Shown here in pieces: positions 8,352-17,246 of a DNA stretch of 64,000 nt; the stretch's first letter is position 1; each line of letters begins with the position of its first letter. Source of the DNA: Kordia sp. (lineage in GTDB: Bacteria; Bacteroidota; Bacteroidia; Flavobacteriales; Flavobacteriaceae); the NCBI RefSeq assembly GCF_022447245.1, contig NZ_JAKVBC010000006.1:1-64000 (forward strand). The letters are read 5' to 3'. Under the pieces are notes generated by a model. That model was not told the DNA's origin. It did not search any database and saw only the letters and a program-made list of their open reading frames with translations. The translations under genes were made by a program, and so were the position numbers.

Positions 8352-9734
8352 ATGTCTCAACACCAAATTTATACGATCATTGACGTTGAAACAACGGGAC
8401 GTAGTAATAAAATTACGGAGATTTCCATCTTTAAATTTGATGGAGAAACCATTGTGGATGAGTTTACTTCTTTGGTAAATCCGAATGCACTCATTCCGAC
8501 ACATATTACAGCGTTGACAGGAATTGACAACGCGATGGTTGCTGACGCTCCAACATTTGCCGAAATTGCCCAAGATGTATTAAACATTACCAAAGACAGC
8601 ATTTTTGTGGCACATAATGTCAATTTTGACTACAACGTTATTCGCAATGAATTTAAAGCTATAGATATTGACTTTCGTCGGAAGAAACTCTGTACGGTTC
8701 GTTTATCGCGCGCATTAATTCCAGGATTGCGATCATATAGTTTGGGGAAACTGTGTAAATCGCTTAGCATTCATATTTCCGATCGTCATAGAGCACGTGG
8801 CGATGCCGCTGCAACAGTTGTTTTATTTCAATTGCTATTAACGAAAGAAGATGCCGAAGCAACCTTTAAACAATTCTTAACAAAAGAATCCAAAGAAGCT
8901 ACTTTACCGCCACATTTGCCCAGTAAGATTTTTGACGATTTGCCAACATCGCCTGGTATTTATTATTTCAAGAATAAAAAAGGGAAGATTATTTATGTAG
9001 GAAAGGCAAAAAACATTCAAAAACGGGTGTTGAGTCACTTCTATAACAAATCTAAAAAAGAACTCGATTTATGTCGTGAAACTGCCGATATTGATTACGA
9101 ATTATCTGGAAGTGAACTCGTTGCTTTACTCATGGAAGATGCTGCCATCAAGCAACATTATCCGCGATACAATGTGGCTTCCAAACGCATACCAAAACGC
9201 TTTGCTATTTTTGAATATGCAGATCGTCGTGGTGTTCGACATTTAGCCATTAACGATGCCAAAGTAATTCAAGATCCTCTGCTTATTTTCTATAATATTC
9301 GCGATGCTAGAACCTATATGGAACGTTTGTGTATGCAGTTTGAATTGTGTCCAAAATACTGTCATTTACAAGAAAACGTTCAAGAATGTTCACACTTTAT
9401 GATTCAATCCTGCCAAGGAATTTGTAAAAATGAAGAAACTGTAGAGAACTACAACCATCGTGTACAACAAGCCGTTGATTACTGCAAAGAGTCTTCACAA
9501 AACATCGTAATCAAACAAAAAGGAAGAAACATACATGAAGAAGCCTTTATCATTGTCAAAAACGGTTTGTATCTTGGGTATGGTTTTATTGATAATGATT
9601 TACAAATCAGTCATACCGATGAACTTGAACATCACTTAATCAAACAAAAAGACAATATAGATGTGCAACGTATTTTGCGTAAGGTTTTGGTAAATGCGAA
9701 GTTGCAGGCTAGTGTGGTTTTTGGAGTGAGTTGA
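8352..9734 (+). CDS. DnaQ-type exonuclease fused to UvrC-like GIY-YIG nuclease
   Basis: 460 residues. Residues 6-170 form a DEDDh 3'-5' exonuclease: ExoI IDVETTG, ExoII VAHNVNFDYNVI, ExoIII HRARGDAAA. Residues about 195-275 form a GIY-YIG domain as in UvrC/Cho (PGIYYFKNKKGKIIYVGKA, then KRVLSHF), followed by a C-terminal UvrC-like Cys-containing segment (CPKYCHLQENVQECSHF). This fusion is an established bacterial family thought to act in DNA repair. The preceding LexA-like regulator is 5 bases upstream, suggesting co-regulation by DNA damage. Full length for the family, no defects. Confidence 0.9.
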   Translation: MSQHQIYTIIDVETTGRSNKITEISIFKFDGETIVDEFTSLVNPNALIPTHITALTGIDNAMVADAPTFAEIAQDVLNITKDSIFVAHNVNFDYNVIRNEFKAIDIDFRRKKLCTVRLSRALIPGLRSYSLGKLCKSLSIHISDRHRARGDAAATVVLFQLLLTKEDAEATFKQFLTKESKEATLPPHLPSKIFDDLPTSPGIYYFKNKKGKIIYVGKAKNIQKRVLSHFYNKSKKELDLCRETADIDYELSGSELVALLMEDAAIKQHYPRYNVASKRIPKRFAIFEYADRRGVRHLAINDAKVIQDPLLIFYNIRDARTYMERLCMQFELCPKYCHLQENVQECSHFMIQSCQGICKNEETVENYNHRVQQAVDYCKESSQNIVIKQKGRNIHEEAFIIVKNGLYLGYGFIDNDLQISHTDELEHHLIKQKDNIDVQRILRKVLVNAKLQASVVFGVS

Positions 9735-9968
9735 TAGATTCATGTGAAAAAAATATCTTATTTTGACTTAAAAGTTATATCTAAAAAAATATTTTATGAT
9801 GAATTAAAATGGAGAAAAAGAAACGATAAATTATCTTTATAAAAACCCCAAAAAGTCCTAGGAATACTTTAAAATAAAAAGTAGTTATCTTGATGTAAAA
9901 TCATAATCATTAGGATACTTCAATTCATATATGAAGGTTCACAATAAGCAAGAAAAAAATATCAATTA

Positions 9969-10454
9969 ATGGAGAAAGGTTTAAAAATAAATGGAGAAGA
10001 AATCGAATTCAATAAATGGTCAATTGGAGAGATTACTTATCCATGTATAACTAAAAGTTTTAAGCTTAAATTCGATGAAATAAGATTGATAGCGCTATCT
10101 CCAAGATTAGCAATGGATGACGAAATATTGATGATTACAATAATAGATACAAAAGGAAAATTTCGACAATTTAGTTGTTATGAATTTGGCAAAGAACCAA
10201 TCAAAAAATTTGAGAAAAAGTTAGATTTAAAAAGTTTAAGAGAAATTGAATGGGAAAAATTCTCATGGGAAGAACATGAGAATGGTATTACTGACAAAGT
10301 AATTTATCCAAAAAAGTTGTACTGGGAAGATTTATTTGTCAAACCTAAAAATTTGAAAAAAATCATCATTCAAATTTTGAAATTTTTATTAATCAAAAAA
10401 TCAATAAGCGGTAAATTTAATCCTAAAATCGAAAAATATTTAAACAACAAATGA
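9969..10454 (+). CDS. Hypothetical protein
   Basis: 161 residues, very Lys/Ile-rich and without a signal peptide. The first 75 residues look like beta-strands (LIALSPRLAMDDEILMITI, then TKGKFRQFSCYEFG), reminiscent of a PH-like domain, and the end is a basic amphipathic helix (LKKIIIQILKFLLIKKS). No family recognised. The last 4 bases overlap the start of the GNAT gene, implying cotranscription. Lower GC and A-rich codons than its neighbours hint at acquisition. Confidence 0.6.
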   Translation: MEKGLKINGEEIEFNKWSIGEITYPCITKSFKLKFDEIRLIALSPRLAMDDEILMITIIDTKGKFRQFSCYEFGKEPIKKFEKKLDLKSLREIEWEKFSWEEHENGITDKVIYPKKLYWEDLFVKPKNLKKIIIQILKFLLIKKSISGKFNPKIEKYLNNK

Positions 10455-10900
10455 TCAAAAAACTGCAACAGACTAACAATGAAACCGCAGCAGAAATTCG
10501 TTCTGTTTTTCAAGTTTCGTATGCTGTAGAAGCCAAATTATTAAAAGCTATTGATTTTCCTCCGCTAAAAAGACAGCTAGAAGATTTTATCAATAGTAAA
10601 ACTCAATTTTTTGGATACCTTACAAACAATGAACTTGCAGGAGTTGTTGAAATTGATCATAATACAGAACGTACCTACATTAAAAGTTTGGTAGTTGCTC
10701 CTAAATTCTTCCGACAAGGAATTGCTTCTCAATTACTAGAATTTGTTTTCGATACTTTTGATTCCAATGTGTTTATGGTTGAAACTGGTGTAGCTAATGA
10801 TCCTGCAACAACCTTATACAAGAAATTTGGTTTCAAAGAAGTGAAACAATGGGACACTGATCACGGCGTTCGAAAAGTAAAATTTGAACGTAACATCTAG
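10451..10900 (+). CDS. GNAT-family N-acetyltransferase
   Basis: 149 residues. The acetyl-CoA-binding A motif is clear (SLVVAPKFFRQGIASQLLEFV, with the Q/R-x-x-G-x-A core) and is followed by the B-motif helix (TTLYKKFGFKEVK). Such enzymes transfer an acetyl group from acetyl-CoA to an amine; the substrate cannot be read from sequence. Overlaps the upstream hypothetical gene by 4 bases (ATGA). Confidence 0.82.
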   Translation: MIKKLQQTNNETAAEIRSVFQVSYAVEAKLLKAIDFPPLKRQLEDFINSKTQFFGYLTNNELAGVVEIDHNTERTYIKSLVVAPKFFRQGIASQLLEFVFDTFDSNVFMVETGVANDPATTLYKKFGFKEVKQWDTDHGVRKVKFERNI

Positions 10901-10983
10901 AACTATTTCTGTAAAAAATTAGTCTTCCTAAAAAATAAATAAGAACTTCGTAAGCACTAGTGTTCATCACAAGCCAAATCGTC

Positions 10984-11823
10984 ATGCCAACAGAAAATAT
11001 ACCCGAAATTTATCTTACAGACACCAAACAGAAACCTGATGTGTTTGTCTATGATTTTAAAATGACGAGTGATGTCGTAAAAAGTAAAGTCAATTTAGGT
11101 ATGAATATGTTTAGCTTTTTACAAGTGGGAAAGAAACAAGTTCATTTTGCAGGAAATGCTATTGCCGTTAACAAAGAACAATCTTTACTACTGAAAAAAG
11201 GAAATTGGTTATGGACTGAGTTGTTAGATACTGAAGCCGTGTATTATTGTAAGCTTTTGTTTTTTTCTGAAAAGATACTCAAAGAATTTTTAGAAAAACA
11301 TACAGAAACCACAGCGGTTTTAAAAGATGAAGTTCCGTATTTTGTAATTCGCAATGACGCGTATATTACTTCGTATCTAAATTCGTTAGCCACGATTCAC
11401 GAAGCGCCAGCAATTTTTAAGGAAAACTTACTTTCTGTAAAGTTTGAAGAGCTTCTACTCTATCTTATCAATAAATATGGAAATACGTTTACACTTTACT
11501 TACAATCTTTAATTGTTGAAGAAAGTTCCTCTTTTAAAGATATCGTTGAACGTAAAATACATTCCAATCTCAAACTAGAAGAAATTGCTTTTTTATGCAA
11601 TATGAGTTTATCAACTTTCAAGCGTCATTTTATCAAAGAATACAAGGTGTCTCCAGGGAAATGGTTGCAAGACAAACGTCTTCAAAAAGCAAAAGAAATG
11701 TTGATACAAGGAGATAGTAAACCCTCTGATATTTACTTCGATTTTGGATATAATAACCTTTCTAATTTCAGTATTGCGTTTAAAAACAAATTCGGAATTA
11801 GTCCAAGCAAAATCTCTCAATAA
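10984..11823 (+). CDS. AraC-family transcriptional regulator
   Basis: About 279 residues. The C-terminal 95 residues carry two AraC helix-turn-helix motifs (LEEIAFLCNMSLSTFKRHF and SDIYFDFGYNNLSNFSIAF, ending in FGISPSKI). The N-terminal part is a cupin-like sensing domain of the AraC_N type. I prefer ATG 10984 to the GTG at 10960 because the conserved part begins after it. It reads toward the GlcG-like gene 117 bases downstream, which it may control. Confidence 0.85.
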   Translation: MPTENIPEIYLTDTKQKPDVFVYDFKMTSDVVKSKVNLGMNMFSFLQVGKKQVHFAGNAIAVNKEQSLLLKKGNWLWTELLDTEAVYYCKLLFFSEKILKEFLEKHTETTAVLKDEVPYFVIRNDAYITSYLNSLATIHEAPAIFKENLLSVKFEELLLYLINKYGNTFTLYLQSLIVEESSSFKDIVERKIHSNLKLEEIAFLCNMSLSTFKRHFIKEYKVSPGKWLQDKRLQKAKEMLIQGDSKPSDIYFDFGYNNLSNFSIAFKNKFGISPSKISQ

Positions 11824-11940
11824 CTCTCTATTATAAATTTTGACCTTTTTTCATAAATCATTGACCTTTTTTGGTAATCTGAAAATGGACTTTCGTCTGT
11901 TATTTTGCAGTCTAAATATGAATTAAAAAAATAAAGGTTT

Positions 11941-12339
11941 ATGAATATTACATTAAAACAAGCAGAAAAAATTATCGCAGTAGCAAAAGAAAAATCTATC
12001 GAAATAGATACAAAGATGAATATTGCTGTAGTGGATGCAGGAGCAAATTTAGTTGCTTTTGGACGTATGGATGGCGCTTGGTTAGGATCGTTAGACATCT
12101 CTATCAAAAAAGCAAAAACCGCACGTTATTTTGATATGAATACAGGCGTTATTGGAGAGTTATCACAACCAGGTGGTTCACTTTACAATATTGAACATTC
12201 TAATAATGGATTGATTACATTTCCTGGCGGCGTACCTATTAAAAATGCAGCAGGTGAAATTATTGGAGCTATTGGTGTAAGCGGTAGTTCTGTTGAAAAT
12301 GATCATATTGTTGCAGAAGCAGGTGCTTTAGCTATATAA
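11941..12339 (+). CDS. GlcG/HbpS-family protein
   Basis: 132 residues matching the whole GlcG/HbpS fold: [53 protein letters not shown] and [20 protein letters not shown]. Members bind heme (HbpS) or are found beside glycolate and propanediol genes; the biochemical role is usually unknown. No signal peptide, so cytosolic here. The AraC regulator upstream on the same strand is the likely controller. A strong hairpin terminator follows. Confidence 0.85.
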   Translation: MNITLKQAEKIIAVAKEKSIEIDTKMNIAVVDAGANLVAFGRMDGAWLGSLDISIKKAKTARYFDMNTGVIGELSQPGGSLYNIEHSNNGLITFPGGVPIKNAAGEIIGAIGVSGSSVENDHIVAEAGALAI

Positions 12340-12365
12340 CAATACAAAAAACATTTTTTGTATCA

Positions 12366-12393
12366 AAAAATCCCGCCAGGTAGCGGGATTTTT
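12366..12393. terminator. Bidirectional rho-independent terminator
   Basis: Perfect 11-bp stem AAAAATCCCGC/GCGGGATTTTT with loop CAGGTA, placed between the convergent GlcG-like and acs genes; it supplies T-runs on both strands. Confidence 0.9.
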
Positions 12394-12413
12394 CAATTAT
12401 TAAGATCGTTATT

Positions 12414-14321
12414 TTATAAAGCGTTGTCCATAATGTCTTGTACAACTTCAGGATTCAATAAGGTACTTGTATCACCTAAATTACTGGTATCTTTTCCAGC
12501 AATTTTTCGTAAAATACGACGCATGATTTTCCCTGAACGTGTTTTCGGCAAACCGCTCGTAAATTGTATTTTATCTAGTTTAGCAATTGGTCCAATTTGT
12601 TCTGTGATGATTTGGTTGATTTCTTTACGCAAATTATCATGATTTCTTCCTTCTCCTGTTTCTTTTAAGGTTACATAGCCGTATAAAGCATTTCCTTTAA
12701 CGTCATGCGGAAACCCTACAATTGCAGATTCTGCCACTGCTGGATGTTCGTTGATAGCATCTTCTATTGGAGCTGTTCCTAGGTTATGTCCCGAAACAAT
12801 AATGACATCATCTACTCTACCCGTAATTCTGTAGTAACCTACTTCATCGCGCAAAGCGCCATCGCCTGTAAAATATTTGTTTTCATAAGCAGAGAAATAC
12901 GTGTCTTTGTATCGTTGATGATTTCCCCAAATGGTTCGTGCCATACTCGGCCATGGAAACTTAATACACAGTCGTCCATCTACTTGATTTCCTTTGATTT
13001 CTTTACCGTTTTCGTCCATCAACGCAGGTTGAATTCCTATAAATGGTAAGGTTGCATAGGTTGGTTTTGTTGGTGTTGCATACGGAATTGGTGTAATCAT
13101 CATTCCTCCTGTTTCAGTTTGCCACCATGTATCTACAATTGGCGCTTTTCGCTTTCCAACATTATCGTCATACCAATGCCAAGCTTCTTCATTGATTGGC
13201 TCTCCAACAGTTCCTAATACTTTTATTGAAGATAAATCATGTTTTTCTAGATGTTCTACACCTTCTTTTGCCAAGGCGCGGATAGCCGTTGGCGCTGTAT
13301 AAAATTGATTGACTTTGTGTTTTTCTACAATTTCCCAAAAACGTCCAAAATCAGGATAACTTGGCACACCTTCAAACATGACAGTCGTTGCTCCATTACA
13401 TAAAGGTCCATATACAATATAGCTATGCCCTGTAATCCAACCGATATCCGCTGTACACCAATACACATCTTCTTCTTTATATTGGAATACATTTTTAAAG
13501 GTATATGCAGTGTACACCATATAACCTCCTGTGGTGTGAACCATTCCTTTAGGTTTTCCTGTAGAACCTGAAGTGTAGAGTATAAATAATGGATCTTCTG
13601 CGTTCATGATTTCAGGCACACAATCTATATAAGCTTCATCAAGTAAAGGTTGCAACCAATGATCGCGCCCTTGTTCCATATGAATGTCTGTGTTAATTCT
13701 TTTAGCTACCAATACACTCTCTACACAAGGGCAATCCGTCAAAGCTTCATCTACAATTCCTTTCAAATCGATAGTTTTTGCTCCACGATAGGAACCATCA
13801 CTTGTAATGACCATTTTACACGTAGCATCATTGATTCTAGTAGCTAATGCTGTAGAAGAAAATCCTGCGAATACCACAGAGTGAATTGCTCCAATACGAG
13901 CACAGGCAAGTACTGAAATTGCTAATTCTGGAATCATAGGTAAATAAATACACACACGATCGCCTTTTTGAATTCCTTGTTCTTTTAATACATTGGCAAA
14001 ACGACATACCTTTTCATGCAATTCATGATAGGAAATATGTTGTGCTTCTTCTTCTGGATTGTTCGGTTCAAAAATAATCGCTGTTTTATCGCCACGAATA
14101 TGTAAATGACGATCAATACAGTTTTCTGTAATATTTAACTTTGCGCCTTCAAACCATTTCACTTCTGGCTTTGTAAAGTCCCAACTTAGTACATTGTCCC
14201 ACTTTTTACGCCACATAAAATGTTCTTCGGCAATTTCTTCCCAAAAAACTTCTGGATTTTGAACTGATTTTCGATATACTTGATAGTATTCTTCTAAGTG
14301 TTTTATATGATAATTACTCAT
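12414..14321 (-). CDS. acs: Acetyl-CoA synthetase
   Basis: 635 residues, the normal length. It makes acetyl-CoA from acetate, CoA and ATP through acetyl-AMP. Signatures: the N-terminal ACS region (EYYQVYRKSVQNPEVFWEEI), the A3 AMP-binding loop YTSGSTGKPKGMVH, WCTADIGWITGHSYIVYGPL, GTVGEPINEEAW, WWQTETGG, GDGA, and the catalytic, acetylation-regulated Lys in GLPKTRSGKIMRR. The acetate-type symporter and its small partner lie directly upstream on the same strand (173-base gap), forming an acetate uptake and activation module. Complete. Confidence 0.96.
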   Translation of the reverse strand: MSNYHIKHLEEYYQVYRKSVQNPEVFWEEIAEEHFMWRKKWDNVLSWDFTKPEVKWFEGAKLNITENCIDRHLHIRGDKTAIIFEPNNPEEEAQHISYHELHEKVCRFANVLKEQGIQKGDRVCIYLPMIPELAISVLACARIGAIHSVVFAGFSSTALATRINDATCKMVITSDGSYRGAKTIDLKGIVDEALTDCPCVESVLVAKRINTDIHMEQGRDHWLQPLLDEAYIDCVPEIMNAEDPLFILYTSGSTGKPKGMVHTTGGYMVYTAYTFKNVFQYKEEDVYWCTADIGWITGHSYIVYGPLCNGATTVMFEGVPSYPDFGRFWEIVEKHKVNQFYTAPTAIRALAKEGVEHLEKHDLSSIKVLGTVGEPINEEAWHWYDDNVGKRKAPIVDTWWQTETGGMMITPIPYATPTKPTYATLPFIGIQPALMDENGKEIKGNQVDGRLCIKFPWPSMARTIWGNHQRYKDTYFSAYENKYFTGDGALRDEVGYYRITGRVDDVIIVSGHNLGTAPIEDAINEHPAVAESAIVGFPHDVKGNALYGYVTLKETGEGRNHDNLRKEINQIITEQIGPIAKLDKIQFTSGLPKTRSGKIMRRILRKIAGKDTSNLGDTSTLLNPEVVQDIMDNAL

Positions 14322-14493
14322 GGTTGGTTTGTGTAATTTTGAAGGTTTGTTGTTTTAATTGTATGTTCTATTTTATAAATTTTATGACGAGTTATTCTTG
14401 TTTTTAAAATTGCGGATTAAATTACGAAGATTTTTTCCACTTTCAATCCTAAAATGAATTCTATAACATTCTTCTTTCTTTTATGATATCTGA

Positions 14494-16266
14494 TTAATGA
14501 CTGGAAGCTTCTCCTGCTCCAGAAGGAATTCTAATATTTTCTACCAAGTCTTGTACTTCTTTTGGTGGCGCAGCTGTAAGTCTAGAAACGACAATGGAAA
14601 CGACAACATTTACGAGCATTGCAATGGTTCCAAAACCTTCTGGCGATGTTCCAAACCACCATTCGCTTTTTGGTAATGGATCAAAGACCATCCATAATCC
14701 CGTTTTATAGACAATCATATAGATCAGCATTAACGTAATTCCAACAATCATTCCTGCTACAGCGCCTTGCTTATTCATCCGTTTGTCAAAAATTCCTAAG
14801 ATAATCGCTGGAAAAAATGATGCTGCCGCCAAACCAAATGCCAAGGCGACGACGGCGGCGACAAATCCTGGTGGATATATTCCAAACAATCCTGCAATGA
14901 TGATTGCTACTATAATTGAGATACGTGCCGCTAATAATTCTCCTTTTTCTGAAATATTCGGCTTTAATTGCTTTTTGATTAAATCATGAGAAATCGATGT
15001 AGAGATTACCAGTAATAATCCTGCGGCAGTAGATAATGCTGCTGCTAATCCACCAGCAGCTACTAGTGCAATAACCCAATTTGGCAAGTTTGCAATTTCT
15101 GGATTTGCTAAAACCATGATATCTTTATCCACATATAATTCATTGGCTTCTGAATTTGCATTAGACACCAAACGTTCTCCATGTGCACCACGTGCATGTA
15201 TGTATTTAGGTTTTCCTACCAATGCATCTCCTGCTACATATTGAATTTTTCCATCGCCATTTTTATCTGACCACGCAATCAATCCTGTATTTTCCCAGTT
15301 TTTGAACCATACTGGAATTTGCTCATATTCTTTATTGCTTACAGTTTCAATTAAGTTGGTTCGGGAAAATACTGCAATTGCTGGTGCTGTTGTATATAAA
15401 ATTGCAATAAATAATAATGCTAATCCAGCAGATTTACGTGCATCTTTTACTTTTGGCACGGTAAAGAAACGTACAATTACATGTGGTAATCCTGCTGTAC
15501 CTACCATTAACGCCAAAGTAATGGCAAATACGTCCCAAGTAGATTTGGTTCCGCTGGTATATTCATTAAAACCGAGTTCCGTGTGTAATGTATCGAGCTT
15601 ATCAAGCAAATACGTTCCGCTTTCTATTTCTCCTCCCATTCCAATTTGCGGAATAATATTTCCTGTCATTTGCATGGAGATAAAGAATGCTGGTACCATA
15701 AAGGCAAAGATTAGCACACAATATTGCGCCACTTGTGTATAGGTAATTCCTTTCATTCCACCTAAAAAAGCAAAGACTAAAACTACTGACATTCCAATGA
15801 TGACTCCGAGATTTATATCTACTTGTAAGAATTGTGAAAATACAATTCCCACACCGCGCATTTGTCCTGCTACATAGGTAAAAGATACAATTAAGGCACA
15901 GATAACTGCTACGGTTCTGGCAGTGTTTGAATAATAGCGATCTCCAATAAAATCGGGGACAGTAAATTTTCCAAATTTCCGCAAATACGGTGCTAAGAGC
16001 AGTGCTAATAATACATATCCGCCAGTCCATCCCATCAAAAATACAGAACCGTCATATCCTGCAAAAGAGATCAGTCCTGCCATACTTATAAACGATGCTG
16101 CACTCATCCAATCGGCTGCAGTTGCCATACCGTTTGCTAAAGGAGAAACGCCTCCGCCAGCTACATAAAATTCTTTTGTTGAACCTGCGCGCGCCCAAAT
16201 AGCGATTCCAAAATATAATGCAAAAGTAACTCCTACTAAGATCCAAGTCCACGTTTGTACACTCAT
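14494..16266 (-). CDS. Sodium/solute symporter (ActP/VC_2705 subfamily)
   Basis: 590 residues with about 13 predicted membrane helices. The SSS-family core is clear (DWMSAASFISMAGLISFAGYDG, then LLALLLAPYLRKFGKFTVPDFIGDRYY and AGLPHVIVRFFTVP). A polar loop of about 95 residues between helices (DKNGDGKIQYVAGDALVG region) is typical of the VC_2705 group, which occurs with an 86-residue DUF4212 subunit, present here 27 bases upstream. With acs downstream the substrate is probably acetate or a similar small carboxylate; this rests on context. Confidence 0.9.
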   Translation of the reverse strand: MSVQTWTWILVGVTFALYFGIAIWARAGSTKEFYVAGGGVSPLANGMATAADWMSAASFISMAGLISFAGYDGSVFLMGWTGGYVLLALLLAPYLRKFGKFTVPDFIGDRYYSNTARTVAVICALIVSFTYVAGQMRGVGIVFSQFLQVDINLGVIIGMSVVLVFAFLGGMKGITYTQVAQYCVLIFAFMVPAFFISMQMTGNIIPQIGMGGEIESGTYLLDKLDTLHTELGFNEYTSGTKSTWDVFAITLALMVGTAGLPHVIVRFFTVPKVKDARKSAGLALLFIAILYTTAPAIAVFSRTNLIETVSNKEYEQIPVWFKNWENTGLIAWSDKNGDGKIQYVAGDALVGKPKYIHARGAHGERLVSNANSEANELYVDKDIMVLANPEIANLPNWVIALVAAGGLAAALSTAAGLLLVISTSISHDLIKKQLKPNISEKGELLAARISIIVAIIIAGLFGIYPPGFVAAVVALAFGLAAASFFPAIILGIFDKRMNKQGAVAGMIVGITLMLIYMIVYKTGLWMVFDPLPKSEWWFGTSPEGFGTIAMLVNVVVSIVVSRLTAAPPKEVQDLVENIRIPSGAGEASSH

Positions 16267-16293
16267 AATGTTTGTTTTTAAGTTTAGTTAGGG

Positions 16294-16554
16294 TTACTCG
16301 TCGAAACCGTATTTTTTGTCTAATTTGTTCATCAATCGCACATATACAAAGATGAGAATCACAAATACGTAGATAGATCCTTGTTGCGCAAACCAAAAGC
16401 CTAGTTTGAATCCGCCAAGCCTGAATTGATTGAGTTCTTCACTGAATAAAATTCCGCAGCCATACGAGACCACAAACCAGATGGATAATAAGATGAGTAA
16501 GTATCTCAGATTTTCTTTCCAGTAAGCTTTCGCTCGTTTTAGTTTGTCGCTCAT
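16294..16554 (-). CDS. DUF4212 small subunit of the symporter
   Basis: 86 residues with two membrane helices (ILLSIWFVVSYGCGILF and GSIYVFVILIFVYVRLMNKLD) separated by a short polar loop containing FKLGFWFAQQ, the hallmark of DUF4212. Members are encoded just before VC_2705-type sodium/solute symporters and are thought to be an accessory subunit. First gene of the symporter-acs unit. Confidence 0.9.
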   Translation of the reverse strand: MSDKLKRAKAYWKENLRYLLILLSIWFVVSYGCGILFSEELNQFRLGGFKLGFWFAQQGSIYVFVILIFVYVRLMNKLDKKYGFDE

Positions 16555-16924
16555 GGTTGGTTGGTTTTATAAGTAAATCAAGATTTGAAGTCCTTATTTT
16601 GAATTACGCTTACTAATATACATATTGATTTTAATTTACAACTACTTTTTCTACCAGTAGCTTTATTCGTCCCACATACTACTGTATATTTACTTTACTT
16701 GAATCAAAGTCAATTTCTTTTTAAATATGAAAAGACGCTTTCGTTATCGGAGGATTTATTGTTGAAGAAGGTTTAACAGGAATTTGATCTATTAAGCGAA
16801 CTTTAGTTAACTTTTTTGTTCCTTACTCTTTACAACTACTGTTCAAACATTAATTTCTGGGCTTTCTTCCGCTATTCTATTTTTTCTGTATGTTGATTCA
16901 TTATTAATTTTTAAATCGATTATT
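16555..16924. other. Intergenic region between divergent units
   Basis: 370 bases of AT-rich DNA between the divergently transcribed symporter and the small GG-leader peptide. It must hold promoters for both. No coding frame or strong hairpin is visible. Confidence 0.5.
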
Positions 16925-17026
16925 ATGTTAGAGAAATTAGAAAAATTCAAAATTGAAAATCCTCAAGTTATATACGGAGGCGATAAAAAACTTTCCATCC
17001 AAGACGGAAGTGGTGGTCCTGAATAA
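16925..17026 (+). CDS. Small GG-leader peptide, probable RiPP precursor
   Basis: 33 codons: an amphipathic leader (LEKLEKFKIENPQVIYGG) ending in a double-glycine site, then a 14-residue Gly/Ser-rich core with DGSGGPE. The leader pattern (alternating Leu/Lys, then I-x-GG) is that of Bacteroidota natural-product precursors cut by C39-type exporters. A strong terminator follows 7 bases after the stop. It points toward the 3' end of the grasp-with-spasm operon on the other strand. Whether those enzymes modify it is unknown; its core differs from the two precursors at 19.7 and 20.2 kb. Confidence 0.6.
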   Translation: MLEKLEKFKIENPQVIYGGDKKLSIQDGSGGPE

Positions 17027-17033
17027 TTTTTTT

Positions 17034-17051
17034 AGCGAACTTAGGTTCGCT
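17034..17051 (+). terminator. Terminator of the 33-residue peptide gene
   Basis: Perfect 7-bp stem AGCGAAC/GTTCGCT with loop TTAG, followed by TTTCATTT. Closely related hairpin words occur at 17231-17246 downstream of the convergent operon. Confidence 0.75.
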
Positions 17052-17230
17052 TTCATTTAGTTCGTCTATTCAAATTTAATTTACTTTAGCTTAAAACACT
17101 GAAAGACTATTGATTATAATTTTAGATTTTTTTACAAAACAATACTCAAAAAAAATTTAAACAAAAACCAATAAATTCTAAAAATAGATAATCAAATATT
17201 TACAAATAAGCGAACCCAAGTTATAAGCAA

Positions 17231-17246
17231 GCGAACTTAAGTTCAC
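17231..17246 (-). terminator. Hairpin at the end of the grasp-with-spasm operon
   Basis: On the minus strand GTGAAC-TTAA-GTTCGC forms a 6-bp stem right at the stop of the SPASM protein; a second GGTTCGCTT follows at about 17203-17211. The sequence is related to the 17034-17051 terminator. Confidence 0.5.

Noticed and set aside
12358-16396. Open frames antisense to acs and the symporter
   Set aside because: They are shadows of long genes with clear motifs on the other strand and have no start context or family signature.
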